Position numbers and translations under genes: made by a program. The notes beneath the pieces were generated by a model. The model saw nothing but the letters and a program-made list of their open reading frames with translations, searched no databases and had not been told where the DNA came from. A stretch of DNA of 64,000 nt from Streptomyces sp. NBRC 110611 (lineage in GTDB: Bacteria > Actinomycetota > Actinomycetes > Streptomycetales > Streptomycetaceae): assembly GCF_001590865.1 (NCBI RefSeq), contig NZ_BBUY01000007.1, forward strand, positions 36,761 to 100,760, written 5' to 3'. Shown piece by piece: positions 1-8,053 of the stretch; the first letter of the stretch is position 1, and each line of letters starts with the position of its first letter.

Positions 1-29
1 CCCTGTCAAGACCCCGTAATGTTGGCTGT

Positions 30-1379
30 GTGACCGTGAACGCTGAAACCCACGCCGGTGGCAACACCTGGCGAGACCTGCCCGCGGCGCAGCAGCCTGA
101 CTGGCCGGACCAAGAGGCTCTGCGCGATGTGATCGCGGAGCTGGAGTCCTATCCGCCGCTCGTCTTCGCGGGTGAGTGCGACCAGCTGCGCGAGCGTCTG
201 GGAGCCGTCGCCCGTGGTGAGGCGTTCCTGCTTCAGGGCGGCGACTGCGCGGAGGCCTTCGACGCCGTGTCCGCCGAGCACATCCGGAACAAGCTCAAGA
301 CGCTGCTGCAGATGGGCGCCGTCCTGACCTACGCCGGGTCCGTCCCGGTGGTCAAGGTCGGACGGATCGCCGGCCAGTACAGCAAGCCGCGCTCCAAGCC
401 CACCGAGACCCGTGACGGGGTGACCCTGCCGACCTACCGCGGCGACTCCGTCAACGGCTTCGAGTTCACCCCCGAGGCCCGGATCCCGGACCCGCAGCGG
501 CTGAAGCGCATGTACCACGCCTCCGCGGCGACCCTCAACCTCGTGCGCGCCTTCACCACCGGCGGCTACGCCGACCTGCGCCAGGTGCACGCCTGGAACC
601 AGGACTTCGTGAAGTCCTCGCCGTCCGGGCAGCGCTACGAGGCGCTGGCCCGCGAGATCGACCGTGCGATGAACTTCATGAACGCCTGCGGGGTGGACCC
701 GGAGGAGTTCAAGACGGTCGAGTTCTTCTCCTCGCACGAGGCGCTGATCCTGGACTACGAGTCGTCGCTGACCCGCGTCGACTCGCGAACCGGCAACCTC
801 TACGACGTCTCCGGCCACATGGTCTGGATCGGCGAGCGCACCCGTCAGCTGGACGGGGCCCACATCGAGTTCGCCTCGCGCATCCGCAACCCGATCGGCG
901 TCAAGCTCGGCCCGACGACCACGCCCGAGGACGCGCTCACGCTGATCGACCGCCTCGACCCGGACCGTGAGCCGGGCCGGCTGACCTTCATCACCCGCAT
1001 GGGTGCCGACAAGATCCGCGACAAGCTCCCCGAGCTGGTCGAGAAGGTCACCGCCTCCGGTGCGCAGGTCGCCTGGATCAGCGACCCGATGCACGGCAAC
1101 ACCTTCGAGGCGGCCTCCGGCCACAAGACCCGGCGCTTCGACGATGTGCTGGACGAGGTCAAGGGCTTCTTCGAGGTCCACAAGAGCCTCGGCACCCACC
1201 CGGGCGGCATCCACGTCGAGCTGACCGGCGACGATGTCACCGAGTGCGTGGGCGGCGGCGACGAGATCTTCGTCGACGACCTGCACCAGCGCTACGAGAC
1301 CGCCTGCGACCCGCGGCTCAACCGCAGCCAGTCGCTGGACCTGGCGTTCCTGGTGGCGGAGATGTACCGCGACCAGTGA
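30..1379 (+). CDS. aroG: Class II 3-deoxy-7-phosphoheptulonate (DAHP) synthase
   Basis: This enzyme condenses phosphoenolpyruvate with erythrose 4-phosphate, the first step of the shikimate pathway in the cytoplasm. The 449-residue protein has the length and motifs of the plant-like class II family: QGGDCAEAF near residue 70, KVGRIAGQYSKPRS near 110 and DPMHGNT near 353. The GTG at 30 is used; a second in-frame GTG lies at 36, and the window begins too close upstream to see a promoter. A hairpin at 1426-1459 ends the unit. No regulatory ACT domain is present, as usual for this class. In Mycobacterium tuberculosis the equivalent gene lies near pknL and Rv2175c, and relatives of both occur downstream here. 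The family call is certain; the gene symbol is borrowed from mycobacteria. Confidence 0.96.
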   Translation: MTVNAETHAGGNTWRDLPAAQQPDWPDQEALRDVIAELESYPPLVFAGECDQLRERLGAVARGEAFLLQGGDCAEAFDAVSAEHIRNKLKTLLQMGAVLTYAGSVPVVKVGRIAGQYSKPRSKPTETRDGVTLPTYRGDSVNGFEFTPEARIPDPQRLKRMYHASAATLNLVRAFTTGGYADLRQVHAWNQDFVKSSPSGQRYEALAREIDRAMNFMNACGVDPEEFKTVEFFSSHEALILDYESSLTRVDSRTGNLYDVSGHMVWIGERTRQLDGAHIEFASRIRNPIGVKLGPTTTPEDALTLIDRLDPDREPGRLTFITRMGADKIRDKLPELVEKVTASGAQVAWISDPMHGNTFEAASGHKTRRFDDVLDEVKGFFEVHKSLGTHPGGIHVELTGDDVTECVGGGDEIFVDDLHQRYETACDPRLNRSQSLDLAFLVAEMYRDQ

Positions 1380-1425
1380 CCGTCGGCTGAGCGGAGTGGC
1401 CGAGCGGGAGTGAGACGGGAGTGAG

Positions 1426-1459
1426 AGTGGGGCGTGGATCCTGTGATCCGCGCCCCACT
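1426..1459. terminator. Hairpin terminator after DAHP synthase
   Basis: Two 15-base arms (1426-1440 and 1445-1459) pair with a single mismatch around a 4-base loop, 47 bases after the aroG stop codon. There is no long U-tract, which is common for Streptomyces terminators. Confidence 0.75.
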
Positions 1460-1505
1460 GTGCTGTCCGGGGCGGCCGGGCGTTGAGACCCCGCTCCGGG
1501 CCAGG

Positions 1506-1524
1506 TAAGGTAAGGGTAACCTCA
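1506..1524. promoter_or_regulatory. Iron box (DmdR/IdeR-type operator) upstream of bfd
   Basis: TAAGGTAAGGGTAACCTCA matches the actinobacterial iron-box consensus TTAGGTTAGGCTAACCTAA at 15 of 19 positions and keeps the central AGGT..TAACCT symmetry. It lies about 113 bases before the bfd start, so a sizeable 5' leader is implied. A 6-bp inverted repeat (1530-1535 with 1541-1546) follows immediately. Known DtxR-family regulators bound to Fe(II) repress through such boxes, which would make bfd expression iron-dependent. Binding itself is inferred. Confidence 0.75.
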
Positions 1525-1558
1525 CTCAAGATCAGCCGGCCTGATCGGTGAGTCTCTG

Positions 1559-1590
1559 ATCGACAGATCGACAGGTCGACAGATCAACGA
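1559..1590. repeat. Four copies of an 8-bp direct repeat in the bfd leader
   Basis: Tandem copies of (A/G)TCGACAG, the last one diverged, lie between the iron box and the bfd ribosome binding site. The repeat gives the leader a run of overlapping short palindromes around TCGA. No function is assigned. Confidence 0.6.
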
Positions 1591-1636
1591 GTCCTGGAAG
1601 ATCCCTCCCCGAGCCGCTCCGAAGAGGTGACACCGC

Positions 1637-1924
1637 GTGTACGTCTGCTCTTGCTTCGGGATCACCGAGCAGCAGGTCCGCGAGCACGCGGAATCCGGCG
1701 CCTGCACGCCTCGTCAGATCGCCTCCGCCTGTAAGGCCGGCACCGACTGCGGCAACTGTGTGCGCCGAATCCAGGCGCTGCTCGGCCGGGGCAGCTGCCC
1801 CCGCCGCGAACTCATCGACCAGGGCGCGTCCGACCCGCTGGCGCCGGAGGGTGCGGCACCGCTCGGGCCGCGGGGCGCGGAGGTGGGCGCAGAGGCGCCC
1901 GCGGCGCTCTCGGAGGCCGCGTAG
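1637..1924 (+). CDS. bfd: Bacterioferritin-associated ferredoxin, (2Fe-2S)-binding
   Basis: Bfd docks on bacterioferritin and passes electrons to its haem so that stored ferric iron is reduced and released. The first 65 residues are a standard Bfd domain with four Cys ligands at positions 4, 6, 38 and 41 (CSC near the start, CGNC later). The GTG start follows GAGGTGA by about 7 bases. Residues 66-95 are a Gly/Pro/Ala-rich tail not found in the core family, and the stop codon lies inside a 15-bp tandem repeat. Bacterioferritin is encoded convergently just downstream, which supports the assignment. The iron box upstream predicts repression in iron-replete cells. Confidence 0.93.
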   Translation: MYVCSCFGITEQQVREHAESGACTPRQIASACKAGTDCGNCVRRIQALLGRGSCPRRELIDQGASDPLAPEGAAPLGPRGAEVGAEAPAALSEAA

Positions 1925-1994
1925 CCCCCAGGGCCGTAGCCCTCGGAGTCGTAACCCTCAGGGCCGTAGCCGTCGGGGTCGTAGCCTTCCGGGC
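1920..1994. repeat. Five tandem copies of a 15-bp repeat between bfd and bfr
   Basis: Units of the form CGTAGCCNTCNGGGN begin at 1920, 1935, 1950, 1965 and 1980 with exact 15-bp spacing. The first unit contains the bfd stop codon. The array lies in the convergent bfd/bfr intergenic space. Confidence 0.85.
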
Positions 1995-2052
1995 GGCCCG
2001 GGGAGTCGCCGGGGGTGTCCGGGGAGCCGCCGGGGGGAGCCGGGATGTTGTC

Positions 2053-2088
2053 CCCAGGGGTGTTCCCAGGGGTGTTCCCAGGGGTGTG
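2053..2088. repeat. Three tandem copies of a 12-bp repeat
   Basis: CCCAGGGGTGTT occurs at 2053, 2065 and 2077 (the last copy ends TG). It lies downstream of both bfd and bfr, about 40 bases from the bfr stop codon. Each unit can form a small palindrome (CCCxGGG), so the array might also act as part of a terminator. Confidence 0.8.
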
Positions 2089-2129
2089 CTGCCGGGTCCC
2101 GCCGTCGCGGCCATCGTGTGCGTCGTCGC

Positions 2130-2606
2130 TCAGCTCGGCTGCTCGATCACCTGGGCGATGTAGAGCGCTTCGCCGAGCTTGTCGACCAGCTCCAGCTGGG
2201 TGTCGAGGTAGTCGATGTGGTGCTCCTCGTCCGCGAGGATGCTCTCGAAGATGTTCGCCGAGGTGATGTCGCCCTTGTTGCGCATCAGCTCGATCCCGCG
2301 CTTGAGCCGGTCGATGGCCTCGACCTCGATCTGCCGGTCGGCCTGGAACATCTCGGTGACCGTCTGGCCGACCCGTACGTGGAACAGCCGCTGGTAGTTC
2401 GGCAGGCCGTCGAGGAAGAGAATCCGGTCGGTGAGCACCTCCGCGTGCTTCATCTCGTCGAAGGATTCGGCGCGGGTGTACTTCGCGAGCTTCGTCCAGC
2501 CGAAGTTCTCCTGCATCTTGGCGTGCAGGAAGTACTGGTTGATCGCGGTCAGCTCGGCGGTCAGCTGCTCATTGAGGAATTCGAGGACCTCGGGGTCGCC
2601 CTGCAT
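2130..2606 (-). CDS. bfr: Bacterioferritin (haem-containing ferritin)
   Basis: This subunit of the 24-mer iron store oxidises Fe(II) and mineralises it in the cavity. The 158-residue protein has the ferroxidase ligands in order: Glu in LTAEL (residue 18), MKHAE (Glu 51 to His 54), EVEA near 94 and DEEHH near 127-130. The Met in DEMKHAE is the haem ligand. The ATG at 2606 is chosen because a strong GGAAGGAG lies about 9 bases upstream; the open frame continues further but has no ribosome site. It is convergent with bfd, its electron donor. No convincing iron box was found on the bfr side. Confidence 0.96.
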   Translation of the reverse strand: MQGDPEVLEFLNEQLTAELTAINQYFLHAKMQENFGWTKLAKYTRAESFDEMKHAEVLTDRILFLDGLPNYQRLFHVRVGQTVTEMFQADRQIEVEAIDRLKRGIELMRNKGDITSANIFESILADEEHHIDYLDTQLELVDKLGEALYIAQVIEQPS

Positions 2607-2762
2607 GGCTGCGGGCTCCTTCCACGCGAGTAACTGGGCAGGTGCCGCGCATCCTCGCACCGGGCGGAGCGAGACGTCCAGTAAGTTCACGCTTAGTACG
2701 AGTTGTCTGATTCGCTCCATCCCTGGTCATCGGCACCCCTGCCGGTCTGACAACATGGGGGC

Positions 2763-3386
2763 ATGGGTCAGCCGGAAAGCCGCGAAAAGGAGCATCCTCA
2801 GCTGCCTCCGGGGCAGCGGCTCCAGCGGGGCTGGCCGGTGACGCACTACGGTCCGGTGCCGAAGTTCCGCGCCGAACGCTGGGAGTTCCGGGTCTTCGGC
2901 GCTACCGCGGACGGCGAGAAGCGCTGCTGGTCGCACGAGGAATTCACGGCACTGCCGTATGCCACGGTCGTCGCCGATATGCACTGCGTGACGAAATTCA
3001 GCATGCTGGGGGCCGAATGGGGCGGGGTGCTCACCAAGACCATCCTGGATCTCGCGCCGCCCGCGCCGGATGCCACCCATGTCATGGTGTGGGCCGAATA
3101 CGGCTTCAGCTCGAATCTGCGGCTCGCGGATTTCGCCGCGGAGAAGTGCATCTTCGCCACCCACCGCTCCGGCGAACTGCTCACCGCCGAGCACGGCTTC
3201 CCGGTCCGCCTGATCGTCCCGCACCTGTACGCCTGGAAGGGCCCCAAATGGGTCCGCGGCATCGAATACATGCGGGCCGACCGCCGCGGCTTCTGGGAGG
3301 AGCGCGGCTACCACAACCTCGGCGACCCGTGGAGTGAACAGCGCTACTCCTACCAGGAGGAGCCCGGCGAGGGCCCCGAGCTCTAG
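2763..3386 (+). CDS. Sulfite oxidase-like molybdopterin-dependent oxidoreductase, cytoplasmic
   Basis: The 207-residue protein is a single oxidoreductase molybdopterin-binding (SUOX-fold) domain. The conserved Cys that coordinates molybdenum is seen at residue 75 in DMHCVTKFS, followed by the family motif HLYAWKGPKWVRGIEYM near 158-174. No haem domain, Tat signal or membrane helix is present, so it acts in the cytoplasm, probably with a separate electron partner. The substrate is unknown; related enzymes act on sulfite or on oxidised methionine. The gene stands alone between bfr and a repeat array, with its ATG just after a short gap. Confidence 0.85.
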   Translation: MGQPESREKEHPQLPPGQRLQRGWPVTHYGPVPKFRAERWEFRVFGATADGEKRCWSHEEFTALPYATVVADMHCVTKFSMLGAEWGGVLTKTILDLAPPAPDATHVMVWAEYGFSSNLRLADFAAEKCIFATHRSGELLTAEHGFPVRLIVPHLYAWKGPKWVRGIEYMRADRRGFWEERGYHNLGDPWSEQRYSYQEEPGEGPEL

Positions 3387-3424
3387 CGAGGGCCTCCAGC
3401 CGGACGCCGCCCCTCGCCGGGGTA

Positions 3425-3594
3425 CGGAATACCTGCCGGGTTCGGAATGCCTGCCCGGGTTCGGAATGCCTGCCCGGGGTCGGAATACCTCCCGAGGTTC
3501 GGAGTACTTGCCAGGGTCGGAATGCCTCCCGGGGGTTCGGAGTACTTGCCGGGGGCGAAATACCTCCCGGAGATCGGAATACCTCCCGCCCCCG
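3425..3594. repeat. Nine-copy array of an 18-20-bp repeat
   Basis: Degenerate units with consensus near CGGAATACCTCCCGGGGTT run without spacers from 3425. Copies alternate between AATACCT, AATGCCT and AGTACTT cores. The last unit (3575-3594) is also the outer end of the left 85-bp inverted repeat that brackets nfo. One further unit is found inverted at about 4700-4713. The array fills the gap between the SUOX-fold gene and nfo, and I see no gene in it. Confidence 0.88.
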
Positions 3595-3660
3595 CCGCGT
3601 TGTGGACCCGCAGGGGGGCCTCGTGACCCCTACGGGATCTGTTCGAGCGTCCCCTACGGG
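3576..3660 (+). repeat. Left arm of an 85-bp inverted repeat bracketing nfo
   Basis: This arm matches the reverse complement of 4628-4712 at 70 of 85 positions without gaps. It contains GGAATACCTCCC, TTGTGG, CCCGCAGGGGG and GATCTGTTCGA flanked on both sides by CCCCTA-GGG palindromes. It ends 8 bases from the nfo stop codon and could serve as the nfo terminator. Confidence 0.85.
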
Positions 3661-3667
3661 TCGGGCC

Positions 3668-4567
3668 TCAGCGACCTCGCAGCTGCTTGAGGCGGGCCAC
3701 GTCCGCCGCATGCCCTTCCTTGCCGCCCGGCGTCTCCACGATCAGCGGCACCCCGTCCGTCGCCGGGTGCGTGAAGAGCTCCGCGAACGCTTCGGCACCG
3801 ATGTGACCCGCGCCGATGTTCTCGTGCCGGTCCTTGTGGGCGCCCACCACGTCCTTGGAGTCATTGGCATGGATCAGCCTCAGCCGTCCCGCGCCGGTGA
3901 CCTCCACCAACTCGTCCAGCAGCGCCTTCGTCCCGCCCGGCGCCGCCATGTCGTGCCCGGCCGCGAACGCGTGACAGGTGTCGAGGCACACCCCGAGCTT
4001 CGGATGCCGGTCCAGCGCGTCGAAGTACGGCCCGAGGTCCTCGGCCCGCGCGCACAGTGACGCGCCCTGCCCCGCCGTGGGCTCCAGCAGCAGCCAGGGG
4101 TCATCGGGGTGTTCCAGCTCGTCGAGCAACGGCCGCATCCGCTCTCTGACCTGCGCCATCGCCACGTCCCGGGGCCGGCCGCCGGTCGCCGACCCGGTGT
4201 GCACCACCACCCCGAGTGCGCCGATCTCCCGGCCGCGCCGCAGTGAATGGCGCAGCGAGGCGACCGACTTGTCGACCGTCTCCCCGGTGTGCGAGCCGAA
4301 GTTGATCAGATAGGGAGCGTGGACGTACACCGGCATCCCCTGCTCCGCACAGGCCGCCCGGAACGCCTCGTCCTGCCCGGGGCTGCCCGGCAACGTCGCC
4401 CAGCCACGCGGGTTCGCGACGAAGACCTGCACGGCCTCGTCACCCATCTCGCGGGCGTACGGAATACCGGTCTTCGCCAGACCGCCGGCCACCGGCACAT
4501 GGCCACCGACCGGATTACGGGCACGGGCGCGCTGCTCGGCGCCCTCGGGGAAGGGGGATCTGCTCAC
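3668..4567 (-). CDS. nfo: Deoxyribonuclease IV (AP endonuclease family 2, TIM-barrel)
   Basis: This enzyme cleaves DNA 5' of abasic sites in base-excision repair. The 299-residue protein shows the family-2 metal-site segments in order: GGHVPVAGG near 21, YVHAPYLINFGSHTGE near 88, LLLEPTAGQG near 150, LDTCHAFAAGHD near 190, HANDSKDVVGAHKDRHENIG near 228 and LIVETPGG near 270. The GTG at 4567 is chosen because GGGAGG lies just upstream and the protein then starts like its relatives; an ATG at 4609 would add 14 unlikely residues. The gene is bracketed by an 85-bp inverted repeat. Confidence 0.93.
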   Translation of the reverse strand: MSRSPFPEGAEQRARARNPVGGHVPVAGGLAKTGIPYAREMGDEAVQVFVANPRGWATLPGSPGQDEAFRAACAEQGMPVYVHAPYLINFGSHTGETVDKSVASLRHSLRRGREIGALGVVVHTGSATGGRPRDVAMAQVRERMRPLLDELEHPDDPWLLLEPTAGQGASLCARAEDLGPYFDALDRHPKLGVCLDTCHAFAAGHDMAAPGGTKALLDELVEVTGAGRLRLIHANDSKDVVGAHKDRHENIGAGHIGAEAFAELFTHPATDGVPLIVETPGGKEGHAADVARLKQLRGR

Positions 4568-4627
4568 CCTCCCAGGGTGCCAGGCCCCTGACGGCGGCTG
4601 CCGGGGCACCCGGTGGTTCCTGGGGTC

Positions 4628-4712
4628 CCCCTAGGGGGCGGTCGAACAGATCCCCTAAGGGGAGCGAGGGCCCCCTGCGGGGCCACAACCGGATGGGGGT
4701 GGGAGGTATTCC
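4628..4712 (-). repeat. Right arm of the 85-bp inverted repeat bracketing nfo
   Basis: This is the inverted counterpart of 3576-3660. It lies 60 bases upstream of the nfo start, so it may contain or overlap the nfo promoter. The conserved core, read on the minus strand, is GATCTGTTCGA between two CCCCTnAGGGG-type palindromes. Confidence 0.85.
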
Positions 4713-4730
4713 CGGAGTCTCGCGATGCCG

Positions 4731-4800
4731 TGACGACACGGGGTGGGCTAGCCGTGACGACACACAGGGTGGGCTAGCCGTGACTACACAGGGTGGGCGT
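4731..4800. repeat. Three copies of a 24-26-bp repeat
   Basis: Units with TGACGACAC, GGGTGGGC and TAGCCG begin at 4731, 4755 and 4781. They lie just beyond the right nfo-flanking arm and before the kinase gene 3' end. Each full unit contains the palindrome GGGCTAGCC. The 4568-4865 gap holds only this and the inverted-repeat arm. Confidence 0.8.
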
Positions 4801-4865
4801 GGCGGCAGGGGGAGAGGTCTCCTTCGAGCCTGGGTGACGGCGGAGGGCCTGGGGGCGGCGGGGGG

Positions 4866-6863
4866 CTAGAGAGCGCCCTTGAGCTTGATGGTGATCGTGC
4901 CGCCCTTCGGTGCCTGCTGGCCGGCCTCGACCGACTGCGAGTCGACCTCGTCCTGGGGGAAGAGCCACGGCTTCCGCACCTCGACCCGGAAACCGAGCGC
5001 GGTCAGCTCCCGCTTCGCGTCCTCGGTGTGCTTGCCGGTGACGTCCGGGACGGTGACCATCTCCGGGCCCTTCGACAGCGTCAGCGTGACCGTCTCGCCC
5101 TTGCCGAGCCTGCCGTCCGCACCCGGGCTCTGCCGGGCCACGGTGCCCTTGTCCTGCGGCGCGAAGACCGGCTGGTCCGCGAACCGCACCTGGAAGCCGG
5201 CCGCGCGCAGCGTGGCCTCGGCGTCCGCGCGGCCGCTGCCGATCACACTCGGCACCTGGACCGCGGAACCCCGGCTGACGGTCAGTGCCACCGCCGTATC
5301 GGGCTGCCGCTTGCTGCCCGCCACCGGGTCCGTACGGATCACCGACCCCTTGGCGACCTCATCGCTGAACTCCCGGCTCACCGTGCCCGGCACCAGACCG
5401 TGGTCGCGCAGCCTGCGCTTGGCGTCCGCGAGCGGTGTGCCCGACAGGTCCGGGACGCCGACGATCTCCGGACCGCGGGAGATCACGATCGTCACCGTGC
5501 CCGTACCACGGATCCGCTGACCGGTCCCCGGCTCGGTACGCATCACATGACCGCGCGCCACGTTGGCGCTGAAGTCACGCTCGACCTTGGCCCCCAGCCC
5601 CGCGTCCCGCAGTGTCTTCTCGGCCGTGGCCTGCGGCATGTCCAGTACCGCCGGAACGCTGGTGAACTGCCCGGCGCTGATGTACCAGACCCCCGTGCCC
5701 ACCCCGAGGACCAGCAGAACAGCCGCGATGACGGTGGCCAGCCGGTGCCGCTGCAGCAGCCCGCCGAGAGCCGCCGGGGAGGCAGGGGAGACAGGGGAGG
5801 CCGGGGAAGCGGGCGGCGGGCGCAGCCGGGTCGTCTGCTCCGCCGGCGGCACCTCCAGCACGCTGGTGCGGTTCAGCTCGGCCTCGTCCGTCCCGGGCAG
5901 CGGCAGCTGTCGCGGTATCACGTCCGTGGGCTCCGACCCGTCGCCCGCCCCCGCGGCACCGGGGCCGTCCGCGGGCACCTCCCTGGCCTGCGGCGGTACC
6001 ACGTCCAGCTGCTCGTCGGTGAGCCCGGCACGGGCCTCCCGCGCCGAGGACAGCAGTGCCACCGCGTCCTGCGCGCGCTGCTGCGGATCGCGGGCGGTGG
6101 CCAGCGCTGCCAGGGCGTCCAGCTGGGGCGCGAGCCCGGGCACCAGCCCGGAGGGCGGCAGCACGTCCTCGTGCAGATGCTGGTAGAGCACCTGTGCCAC
6201 CGAGCCGCCGGTATGCGGCTTGCCGCCGGTCAGCATCTCGTAGAGCACCACGCCACAGGCGTAGACGTCGACCCGGGCGTCCGCGGTGCCGTGCTCCAGC
6301 TGCTCGGGCGCCAGATACGAGACGGTCCCCAGGACGGAGCCGGTCGTCGCGGTGGTGTTGGTGTCCACCGCACGCACCAGGCCGAAGTCGGCGACCTTGA
6401 CCCGGCCGTCGTCGCCGATCAGCACGTTCTCCGGCTTCATGTCCCGGTGCACCAGCCCCGCGCGGTGTGCGGCGCCCAGGGCGGCCAGTATCGGCTCCAG
6501 GATGTCCAGCGCGGCCCGCGGCTGCAGCGCGCCCCGCTCGCGCAGCACGTCGCGCAGCGTGCAGCCGGCGACGTACTCCATCGCCAGATAGACGTACGTC
6601 CCGTCCGTGCCCTGGTCGAAGACGCCCACCACATTCGGGTGCGCCAGCCGCGCGACCGACTTCGCCTCCCGGATGAAGCGCTCCACGAACGCCCCGTCCG
6701 TGGCCAGGCCGGGGTGCATCACCTTCAGCGCGAGCACACGGTCGAGACGGGTGTCCACGGCCCGGTAGACCGTGGCCATCCCGCCCGCGGCGATGCGCGC
6801 CTGGACGTGGTACCTGCCGTCGAGCAGTCGGCCCACGAGGGGGTCTTGGAGCGTCGTATCCAC
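4866..6863 (-). CDS. pkaF: Transmembrane Ser/Thr protein kinase with four PASTA domains
   Basis: This is a Hanks-type receptor kinase. Residues 18-280 hold the catalytic domain: GGMATVY glycine loop (27-33), Lys 47, HRDMKPEN with catalytic Asp 141, DFG with Asp 159, and a Thr-rich activation loop near 170-180. A Pro/Ala-rich juxtamembrane stretch follows, then one membrane helix near 375-395 and four extracellular PASTA repeats to the C-terminus, each with a VPDV/VPSV start. PASTA domains bind muropeptides or lipid II in relatives. The gene is alone on the minus strand. An Rv2175c-like gene lies 4 kb away; in mycobacteria that protein is a substrate of PknL. The symbol follows my memory of the S. 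coelicolor orthologue. Confidence 0.92.
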   Translation of the reverse strand: MDTTLQDPLVGRLLDGRYHVQARIAAGGMATVYRAVDTRLDRVLALKVMHPGLATDGAFVERFIREAKSVARLAHPNVVGVFDQGTDGTYVYLAMEYVAGCTLRDVLRERGALQPRAALDILEPILAALGAAHRAGLVHRDMKPENVLIGDDGRVKVADFGLVRAVDTNTTATTGSVLGTVSYLAPEQLEHGTADARVDVYACGVVLYEMLTGGKPHTGGSVAQVLYQHLHEDVLPPSGLVPGLAPQLDALAALATARDPQQRAQDAVALLSSAREARAGLTDEQLDVVPPQAREVPADGPGAAGAGDGSEPTDVIPRQLPLPGTDEAELNRTSVLEVPPAEQTTRLRPPPASPASPVSPASPAALGGLLQRHRLATVIAAVLLVLGVGTGVWYISAGQFTSVPAVLDMPQATAEKTLRDAGLGAKVERDFSANVARGHVMRTEPGTGQRIRGTGTVTIVISRGPEIVGVPDLSGTPLADAKRRLRDHGLVPGTVSREFSDEVAKGSVIRTDPVAGSKRQPDTAVALTVSRGSAVQVPSVIGSGRADAEATLRAAGFQVRFADQPVFAPQDKGTVARQSPGADGRLGKGETVTLTLSKGPEMVTVPDVTGKHTEDAKRELTALGFRVEVRKPWLFPQDEVDSQSVEAGQQAPKGGTITIKLKGAL

Positions 6864-6931
6864 GGAAGGGGAGTCTATTCGTAGGTCGCCGTGGCGCCGT
6901 AGTGGCCGGAGGTGGCAGCGCTTACACGGGG

Positions 6932-7810
<879 letters not shown>

Positions 7811-7819
7811 ATCGGAGGG

Positions 7820-8053
7820 TCAGCCTCCCTGGACCGCGGTCAGTACCTCGACGCGGTCGCCGTCGCCGAGCGGGGTGGCGGACCACTGGGCGCGCGGTAC
7901 GACGACATCGTTCACCGCCGCGGCCACCCCGGAGGGCGCCGTGGACAGCGTCGCGACCAGCCGGTCGAGGGTGAGCCCGCCGGGGATCTCGCGGGGCTCG
8001 CCGTTGACGGACACCGACAGGGCGGGGAGAGGGGGACTCACGCGGGAACTCAT
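7820..8053 (-). CDS. thiS: Sulfur carrier protein ThiS
   Basis: ThiS is a ubiquitin-fold carrier whose C-terminal glycine is adenylated and thiocarboxylated to bring sulfur to ThiG. The 77-residue protein ends in Gly-Gly, the functional terminus, and has SVNGEPREI followed by the beta-grasp pattern ending GDGDRVEVLTAVQGG. Its ATG overlaps the thiO stop by 4 bases (ATGA), which indicates translational coupling. About 10 residues precede the usual start of the fold. Confidence 0.94.
   Translation of the reverse strand: MSSRVSPPLPALSVSVNGEPREIPGGLTLDRLVATLSTAPSGVAAAVNDVVVPRAQWSATPLGDGDRVEVLTAVQGG

Noticed and set aside
2607..2762. Iron box upstream of bfr
   Set aside because: The sequence near 2690-2712 has only a weak TTAG and no symmetrical AGGT..ACCT match.
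3425..3594. CRISPR array
   Set aside because: The units are contiguous with no spacers and no cas genes are near.
3334..3690. Small protein gene in the repeat array after the SUOX-fold gene
   Set aside because: The open frame is made of repeat units and overlaps the preceding gene. It has no ribosome site and no plausible protein.
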